Positions 57,301 to 64,000 of a DNA stretch of 64,000 bases are shown here, piece after piece. The stretch's first letter is position 1. Each line of letters starts with the position of its first letter. The translations under genes and the position numbers were made by a program. Location: NCBI GenBank assembly GCA_963931865.1, contig OZ007518.1, positions 4,136,436 to 4,200,435 of the forward strand, written 5' to 3'. The notes beneath the pieces are model-generated. The model was given only the letters and a program-made list of their open reading frames with translations, was not told the DNA's origin and did no database searches. This DNA is from Axinella damicornis (taxonomy: Eukaryota > Porifera > Demospongiae > Axinellida > Axinellidae).

Positions 57301-60300
57301 TTCATACGGACCTCAATTGTCTTTTTGGGACCTAATACAAGTTCCTTTTGCCGTCATTTTCAGCTACTTCCTATTGTCACTTCTTTGGTTCGAATCCGCA
57401 TCTGATCTGCACTGAACTGAGGTACACCACACAATGCCTTGGATAAGCATTCTATTATCACACTCTAGTTACCCCGTGCGTGTATGCACAGCAAGGGTAA
57501 GGCAATGCCTTCATGTCTGTCTGTGGTCATCCTGTACCGCACTGAACTGAGGCACACCACACAACACCTTGGGTAAGCATTCTATTATCACACTCTAGTT
57601 ACCCCACGCGTGTATGCACAGCAAGGGTAAGGCAATGCCTTCATGTCTGTCTGTGATCATCCTGTACCACACTGAACTGAGGTACACCACACAACACCTT
57701 GGGTAAGCATTCTATTATCACACTCTAGTTACCCCGCGCGCGTGTATGCACAGCAAGGGTAAGGCAATGCCTTCATGTCTGTCTGTGATCATCCTGTACC
57801 GCACTGAACTGAGGTACAACACACAACACCTTGGGTAAGCATTCTATTATCACACTCTAGTTACCCCGCGTGTGTATGCACAGCAAGGGTAAGGCAATGC
57901 CTTCATGTCTGTCTGTGATCATCCTGTACCGCACTGAACTGAGGTACAACACACAACACCTTGGGTAAGCATTCTATTATCACACTCTAGTTACCCCGCG
58001 TGTGTATGCACAGCAAGGGTAAGGCAATGCCTTCATGTCTGTCTGTGATCATCCTGTACCGCACTGAACTGAGGCACACCACACAACACCTTGGGTAAGC
58101 ATTCTATTATCACACTCTAGTTACCCCGCGTGTGTATGCACAGCAAGGGTAAGGCAATGCCTTCATGTCTGTCTGTGATCATCCTGTACCACACTGAACT
58201 GAGGCACACCACACAACACCTTGGGTAAGCATTCTATTATCACACTCTAGTTACCCCGCGTGTGTATGCACAGCAAGGGTAAGGCAATGCCTTCATGTCC
58301 GTCTGTTCGAGTGTCTGTAGGCAAAAAACGCTCCAAGCAGGTTAGCTAAGGCATTCATACTCAATGCAAAACAATAAAACATAAAGGGACATTTCTGTAT
58401 CTGATACAAGTCAAGGCAGTTCTTTTCACCTATTTCCTATTATCGGTTTCCTGGTTACACCCCTTTTGAAATCGCAAGTGGTAGTTAGCATGCGACCTTT
58501 CTAGTTGTAGTGCATGTCGTTGACTTCGCATCGTACCATTGCAGCTGTTCACAAGTTACCCGATTGACCGGCCGGGCGGAGAGGGGCTAGCGGCTAGACT
58601 GGTGTTCTTCCAAACACTTCTAGTTCGTACCTGCAGCTGTGTCCTCTCTGACTGGCTGCACTCCTCGGAGTGGTGCAGGTGGCTGCTCAGCCTCTCCTCA
58701 GCTAGTCTCTGCTGTTCCTGGGACGTCAGGAGCTCCTGGAGGAGAACAGAACCTCTCACTGGATAAAGGAACAGCCAGTGTGGTTAAGGCTAGCACATGG
58801 CTGTGATGAGGCTTCCATATCAGCAGGTATATCAGCACCTGGTATATTACCATGGCAACAAGGCTTCAAATACCTCTACAGATGAGCTAAGCAGCTTCAA
58901 AGTCCCAATGTGGATTACAATCCAGAATAGAAGTGTACTGTGTAAACGGAACTTACAATGTAGGTCTCCACAACTAAAGGACACGCACGTACACCCACCT
59001 GCTTTAGCGACCTCCTTTCTGCTGCCAGGGAGTGCTTTTGGCTCTGTAGCTCCAGAAGATCTCTTTGGTACTGCAGATAAGAAGCCGAGTGTTACGTAGC
59101 TATCACACAAACTATTCTACTCGCAGTTCATGCACAGGAATTGGTCACTACTGGCATCTAACAATACGTAATAGACATGGTCGACAATATTTGAGAAATG
59201 GACTCTCAAAGGACTTAAGCTCTGTAGTGTGAAAGTGCAGCTGGCGATGCTGTTGTGTACATATGCATGTGTAATTCGTGTGTATGTGTTCATGCGTATG
59301 TGTTCGTGGGTGAGCATATGTATGTATAATGTTTGTCAGCTAGGTAACCCCATTCTCGGACTGTTCTGCTCTTGTAACCAAAAAGAAATACGGAAGACGG
59401 ACAGCAAGTGTGTGGGAGCATTAAGAGTACCCAGTATCACACGTCTAGCCACCACTACATGTACATTATACCTGTTGCTTGTGCTGATCACTCTGTGCTT
59501 CAAGGTCAGTTACTTGCGACTGAAAATAGAATCACAAATACATGTAGCAGCAAAGCTATAGCAACTATTCTAGCAACTCAATATGTGCAAACAGTGTACG
59601 TAGTTAGCCTCGTACCCAGTCCATTGCCCAGCTTTTTGTCGCTTACAGTACGGAAATTTTGTTCGCGTGTTGGAGAGCCTGGGAACGAGGCTAATACGTA
59701 GCATAGCTACAGATGTACATGTCTTGGATGCCGCCCCATAAACCACTACAGCCCAACAAGCAACTTCAATGGTTTAGCGTTCAGCTAGTCCACTCATCAG
59801 ACCCTCTCATGCTGACAGTCTGGGTATGCGTACCTGTGTGTCCTTTACTTGTGGAGACCTAAGCTCCGTTTACATTCAAATTCAGCCGCTGACCTCCAAT
59901 ATCTCTGCCCGACATGACGTCACTGGATTGAACCAACATCATCAGGGTATATACATAGCCAATACCACTTTGTATAAGGCTCTGGGCTTGAAATGGCCAC
60001 CTGTGCGAGATCATGTACCCTTTGTCCTTTGTTATTTTAACAGCCACTTGAAGTCCTTGACTAGGGGAGGGGGGGAAGGCTCCCACAGGAACTTGTATTA
60101 TCCACCCTGGAACACTACCCACACAAATTGGCTAGCAGAGTAGTACGCTAGGGTATACATGTATGTGTAGCCTTGTTCCCAGGCCATTCTCACCGCCAGT
60201 ATTTGATCACTTGCACTCTACGAGTGTAGACTCGTTCCCAGGCCCCCGCCCAGCTTTTCATCACTTGCAACTACACGTTCAACATTTGGTGTATATGACA

Positions 60301-61827
60301 GTCACCCCTGCTAGCTAGATACATGGGGTACGCTACCTACCTCATACCTTTGCTCTTCTTGCTGTTCTGAGCACCAGTTTACCCAAGTTCAATTAAGTCT
60401 TTTCTACCATCTTTCTACCTTCGACGTCACGCACGAGGTAACATACCAAGCCCTCCACGTTCTTTTGTGCAACCGTAAGCGGCGTGCAGGCCTGGGAACA
60501 AGGCTAGAAACGAGGCTAATGTGCCTACTCTCACTTTCAGATTGGTATTCTCCTGCCTGAGCAGTGCCAAGCTGACTTCATCTGTGTATCAAAACGATAG
60601 CAGGGTTTGAATACGGGACAGTGGTGCACAATGGCAAGCTCCATGCATCACCGCAGCAGCTGCACCGATCACCAGCTTACCAGTGTCCAGGCGGGAGTGG
60701 TATTCCTGCAGCTGCCGTTGCAGCGCTTCACAACACACCTGGGAATGAGAAGTGGATCAGTAATTCGGTTACACAGAATACTGCATGCATATTTAAAATT
60801 GATGCCGAGATTCGGAACGCTTTTTCAATGTGTTTGCCTGCAGCGTAGCTTCACCGCAAACCGGAAGGCTGCTTTCAAAAATCGGAAGGCATCTTCCGGG
60901 GAAGTTTTCTTCTAAAGATGTGGAAGGTTTCTTCTAAAGAGTGCTGGCTTTGTATGTACCTAAGTATCCGAGAAACCATGCAGCATCGCTTACGGATCTT
61001 CCAGAGCTTCGTTTAAGCCTTTCATAGCTGCGTTTATATCCTCTGGGGATGAGTTTGTAGTGGAAACTCGACCAATGACGGAAAATCGCGGCATCAATTT
61101 TAAGGTATCTGCACTGAACATACCACTGTCTCATCCTTCTCCTGGTTTAGCTGAAACATTTCCTGTTCAAACTGGCGGCAGCGCAGTTTATACCTACACA
61201 TGAGGTATACAGTACCACATGTAATGTATACATATAGACAAGACTGTTCAGATTATTAAGACGTGTGCGGACATACTTCTTCAGCGACTGCAGAGCCTGA
61301 GAGCGCAGGTTTTCTCTTCTCCTCTCCGACATCTGCAGTCCTTCCCCGAGCTCTCCCACTCTAGACTGAGGGCAAAATAGCAGCTGATCACTACATTACA
61401 GGCACAGTAAAAGTGATTAACAGGGTTCCATATTCAAATTGGGGGGGGGGGGGGGGGGGGGGGGACATGCCCACAGACACCCCCAGAACAACCGCTTTGC
61501 AACGTAGTCTGGGAACGAGACTACTGCTAGCGTGCTGAAGTCTCCACTCCCCAGCAAAAATCCTGTATGAAACCAAACCATGGTTAAGAACTGGAGATAT
61601 TGATCGAAGGCTGAAATGAGCTAGCTGCCAAACCCTTTACCAACCCTTAAGGTCTCTTTCTCTTCCTTCTCGTACTGCAGTCTCTTCAGCATCGCCTCCA
61701 GCTGGGAGACCAGTTTGCTCTGCTTCTCCTCGCCGGCAGACAGCTGGGCAGATAGCTCTCTCAGCTCGTGGTTCAATCTCTCCTGCTTGCCCTCATCCCG
61801 ACGCACCTCCTGCTCCAGGCTGCAAAC
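51347..61827 (-). CDS. Large coiled-coil protein: exon block, copy B
   Basis: Seventeen minus-strand exons, 5' to 3': 61645-61827, 61277-61365, 61124-61193, 60681-60738, 60535-60581, 59472-59519, 58999-59070, 58631-58735, 56463-56537, 55953-56039, 55378-55437, 54859-54945, 54533-54624, 53100-53166, 52700-52752, 51759-51819, 51347-51418. They form 442 codons in one frame. It is homologous to copy A exon by exon, and exon differences are few and partly silent. The exons at 60681-60738 and 60535-60581 (SRLDTDEVSLALLRQENTNL) are replaced in copy A by a single shorter exon, yet both versions stay in frame. The exons at 62214 and 63598 precede it in phase. If the duplication is real, both blocks would lie in one protein; if it is haplotypic, only one set exists. 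Confidence 0.75.
56758..56800. mobile_element. 43-bp TAGCCTC-family insertion with empty site in copy A
   Basis: It is a perfect palindrome apart from its centre: TAGCCTCATACCCAGGCCTT and its complement. TGACCTATC is duplicated exactly at 56749-56757 and 56801-56809. Copy A has the single TGACCTATC at 44299-44307. Confidence 0.93.
57409..58316. repeat. 132-bp tandem repeat, copy B
   Basis: About seven units are homologous to the array at 44898-46110, without the hAT-like insertion. It is an intronic array of the coiled-coil gene. Confidence 0.9.
60168..60506. mobile_element. TAGCC-family element with nested second end, copy B only
   Basis: The outer ends are TAGCCTTGTTCCCAGGCC and GGCCTGGGAACAAGGCTA. 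A second left end (TAGACTCGTTCCCAGGCCCC) lies inside at about 60227 and a second right end (CGAGGCTA) follows at about 60511. It lies just beside exon 60535-60581, within a segment missing from copy A. Confidence 0.65.
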
Positions 61828-62080
61828 CTAGGTAGGGTCAAATAGAGCAGTGTTCTCGCCAGGACTTCATAGCTGAAAGGTACTTTGACCACTGCACTCT
61901 GTTCAGCAGCAGACAATAACCTGCTCATTGTAGGGGGTCCATTGGCTCCCCCCCCCCCCCCCCCCCTCCCCCCTCCCCCCTTCCCCCCTTCCCCTCCTCC
62001 CCCCCTCACCCCCCTCCCCCTTCCCGGGCGGGAGGGAGGGAGGGAGGGAGGGAGGGAGGGAGGGAGCGAGCGAGCGAGCT
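61441..62080. repeat. Homopolymer and GGGA/GAGC microsatellites around exon 61645
   Basis: A 24-G run lies at about 61441-61464. A C-rich tract from about 61949 passes into GGGA repeats and GAGC repeats ending near 62078. These are intronic. Confidence 0.85.
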
Positions 62081-62213
62081 ATATACTGCTAATTCGGATA
62101 CTCCTCGTTATGGGCTCCGGATAGACTCAGAACAATGATGTAGCCACTTATAGTTAGCTGGCCCAGTAGAGTGAGTGTCAACATTGGATCTGGAGGTTAC
62201 GGCACTGGTCTAC

Positions 62214-63758
62214 CTGTTCCTGCAAGGTGCTTCTCTCAGCTGTGACGCCTCTCAGTTCGGCCCTCAGCTGTGTCACTTCCGCTTTGCTATCACTGCATTC
62301 CCGGTCCGCTGAGCCAACTCTACGCAGCAGACACTCCCTCTCTTCGACGCTCTCAGCCAGTTTGGCTTGCAGCTGCTGGCACCTGTCCTGCAGAGTCTGC
62401 TCCACACTGCTCTTCTGCAACAGCCTGAGCTTCGCCTCCTCGTAGCGACCCTCTAAACTGCTCTGCTCACTCCTGGGGTGCAAATGATATGTAACAGTGA
62501 AAGAGTAACTAGAGGTGCTCAGCACAGCACGTACCCAGTGCACTACTTTAACGTGATATAGGAAAGCCTACCGCCACAGCTTGCACAATGAGATAGTTAG
62601 GCCTACTGATTATCAATACAGCGATGTCAGCATGCAGACTAAGATACCGTAAGTTGTGGCAGTAATGTTACAAACAGGGTGTGGTCAAGTTGTATAAATT
62701 AGAAACAAGACTTTCACGCAGCTTTTCTCAGCCTCTCGAGTGGATCTCTGGTCTGTGAGTTATGTAGACGCTATTATTATCTGAATTCTGACACTTCTAT
62801 CCTGAACTAAGCCTTCAACAAGGCCTTCATTGCTGAAAGCGCTGCTCCACAGACAGACGGACAAAACTAATCACTCAACCTCCTGCTGCGTGTGCGCGCA
62901 CGGGGTAATAACTGCCACAATGAGTTTAGAGCAATGGCATAGCCAGGGGAGTTGCCAGGGTACGTGTTCATGGTAACTTCTGCATGAAGTGCAGAAGTAT
63001 CTTGGGGGGTCTGGGGGCACATGCCTGCAATAAGAGTAATTGAACTAGACAGCTCACCATCCTAAGTAACCTGGCAGGGAGGCCCACATGGCCTGGGAAT
63101 GAGGTTAAACCTGGCAGGGAGGCCCACATGGCCTGGGAATGAGGTTAAACCTGGCAGGGAGGCCCACATGGCCTGGGAATGTGGTTAAACCTGGCAGGGA
63201 GGCCCACATGGCCTGGGAATGAGGTTAAACCTGGCAGGGAGGCCCACATGGCCTGGGAATGAGGTTAAACCTGGCAGGGAGGCCCACGTGGCCTGGGAAT
63301 GAGGCAGGGAGGCCCACGTGGCCTGGGAATGAGGTTAAACCTGGCAAGGAGGCTCACGTGGCCTGGGAATGAGCTGGCAGGGAGGCCCACGTGGCCTGGG
63401 AATGAGGTTAAACCTGGCAGGGAGGCCCACGTGGCCTGGGAATGAGGCAGGGAGGCCCACGTGGCCTGGGAATGAGGTTAAACCTGGCAGGGAGGCCCAT
63501 GTGGCCTGGGAATGAAGTAGGGAGGCCTACCCACATGCAGGAGGGAGCCAAGGCGCTCCTGCAACACGGCTCCATGCTGTGTGGTTTGGTGTCTCACCTG
63601 TGCTGGGTAATGCGAGCTTCGACGTCTCTGATCTGTGAGCTCAGTCTGCTGTGTGTGAGCTCCTGCTGCCTGCACTGCTGCAGGAGGGAGCCATGGCGTT
63701 CCTGCATCACGGCTCGACGCTCCTCTGACCTGGACAACTGCAACTGCAATTCCTCCAC
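62214..63758 (-). CDS. Large coiled-coil protein: two upstream exons
   Basis: Exons 63598-63758 (acceptor TATCCAG|GTGGAG, donor CACAG|GTGAGA) and 62214-62472 (acceptor CACCCCAG|GAGTGA, donor GAACAG|GTAGAC) join at phase 2 and lead in frame into the exon at 61827. The 140 codons are coiled coil (VEELQLQLSRSEERRAV; KLRLLQKSSVEQTLQDRC; TQLRAELRGVTAERSTLQEQ). These exons are outside the duplicated block and occur once. The gene's start lies beyond the right edge of the window. Confidence 0.75.
63070..63530. repeat. 40-bp minisatellite built on an element end
   Basis: About 12 units, some shortened, contain CCTGGCAGGGAGGCCCAC and GGCCTGGGAATGAGGTTAAA. The second part is the right end of the TAGCCTC-family elements. 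It lies 70 bp from the donor of exon 63598-63758. Confidence 0.93.
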
Positions 63759-64000
63759 CTGGATAATTACAACAAAAAAGATATTCTCCTGGTCGGATGC
63801 AGTGACACAGGAAACTGCTACACGTACATCTGATTCATATGTCACGAAATTTATGCAATATGCGTACATGTGTGTATGATCATTCCGGATGCTGTCGTGA
63901 GCCTTGCAGTCATACGTACATAGATGTACAAAGATGTACATAGGTATATCCAATTATAATTCAACACTGCTGTAACTATATAGCTATAGGTGAATGCACA

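Noticed and set aside
59838..59862. 25-bp minus-strand candidate exon (GTCTCCACAAG...CACACAG|GTACGC), also near 48160
   Set aside because: It would break the frame between two phase-0 exons. The sequence recurs inverted near 58940-58985, so it belongs to a repeat.

Overview
The window looks like nuclear DNA of a metazoan, most probably a sponge (demosponge-like). This is an inference: the genes are animal families (hydroxylysine kinase, chondroitin GalNAc-transferase, ZU5-UPA-death receptor, TRAF-type RING protein) with GT-AG introns. They sit in DNA packed with very short inverted-repeat transposons, minisatellites and long poly-G runs, and there is no bacterial operon structure.

Layout. 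1-2837: no recognisable gene. 2838-4175 (+): intronless RING protein with many TRAF-type zinc fingers. 5283-7609 (-): two-exon hydroxylysine kinase. It is head-to-head, across 255 bp, with an eight-exon gene at 7865-15834 (+) encoding a membrane protein with ZU5, UPA and death domains and almost no ectodomain. 16771-18366 (-): intronless chondroitin N-acetylgalactosaminyltransferase. 20549-21775 and 28065-29291 (+): tandem intronless paralogues of a C2 / coiled-coil / death-domain protein ending in a CaaL prenylation box. 29292-34555: mostly repeats. 34556-63758 (-): exons of one large coiled-coil protein gene that enters from beyond the right edge. Every exon junction I placed is phase-compatible.

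The coiled-coil gene contains a near-identical block present twice (about 36.05-49.61 kb and 50.52-61.91 kb) on either side of a 200-N gap. This is either an internal tandem duplication of 16-17 exons or, perhaps more likely, two overlapping haplotype contigs scaffolded in tandem. The two copies differ by transposon insertions that provide natural filled/empty site pairs.

The most unusual theme is a family of ultra-short palindromic elements (TAGYCTC...GAGRCTA, from 21 bp to about 400 bp, many under 65 bp) flanked by 9-bp target duplications. Two of them have an empty site elsewhere in this same window. Their ends also appear to have seeded minisatellites. hAT-like elements with exact 8-bp duplications are also common.

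How the genes might work together: one TRAF/RING protein and three death-domain proteins (one transmembrane, two predicted to be lipid-anchored) lie within 27 kb. A shared death-fold signalling theme is possible but unproven. The hydroxylysine kinase and the glycosyltransferase are metabolic/Golgi genes with no evident link to it.
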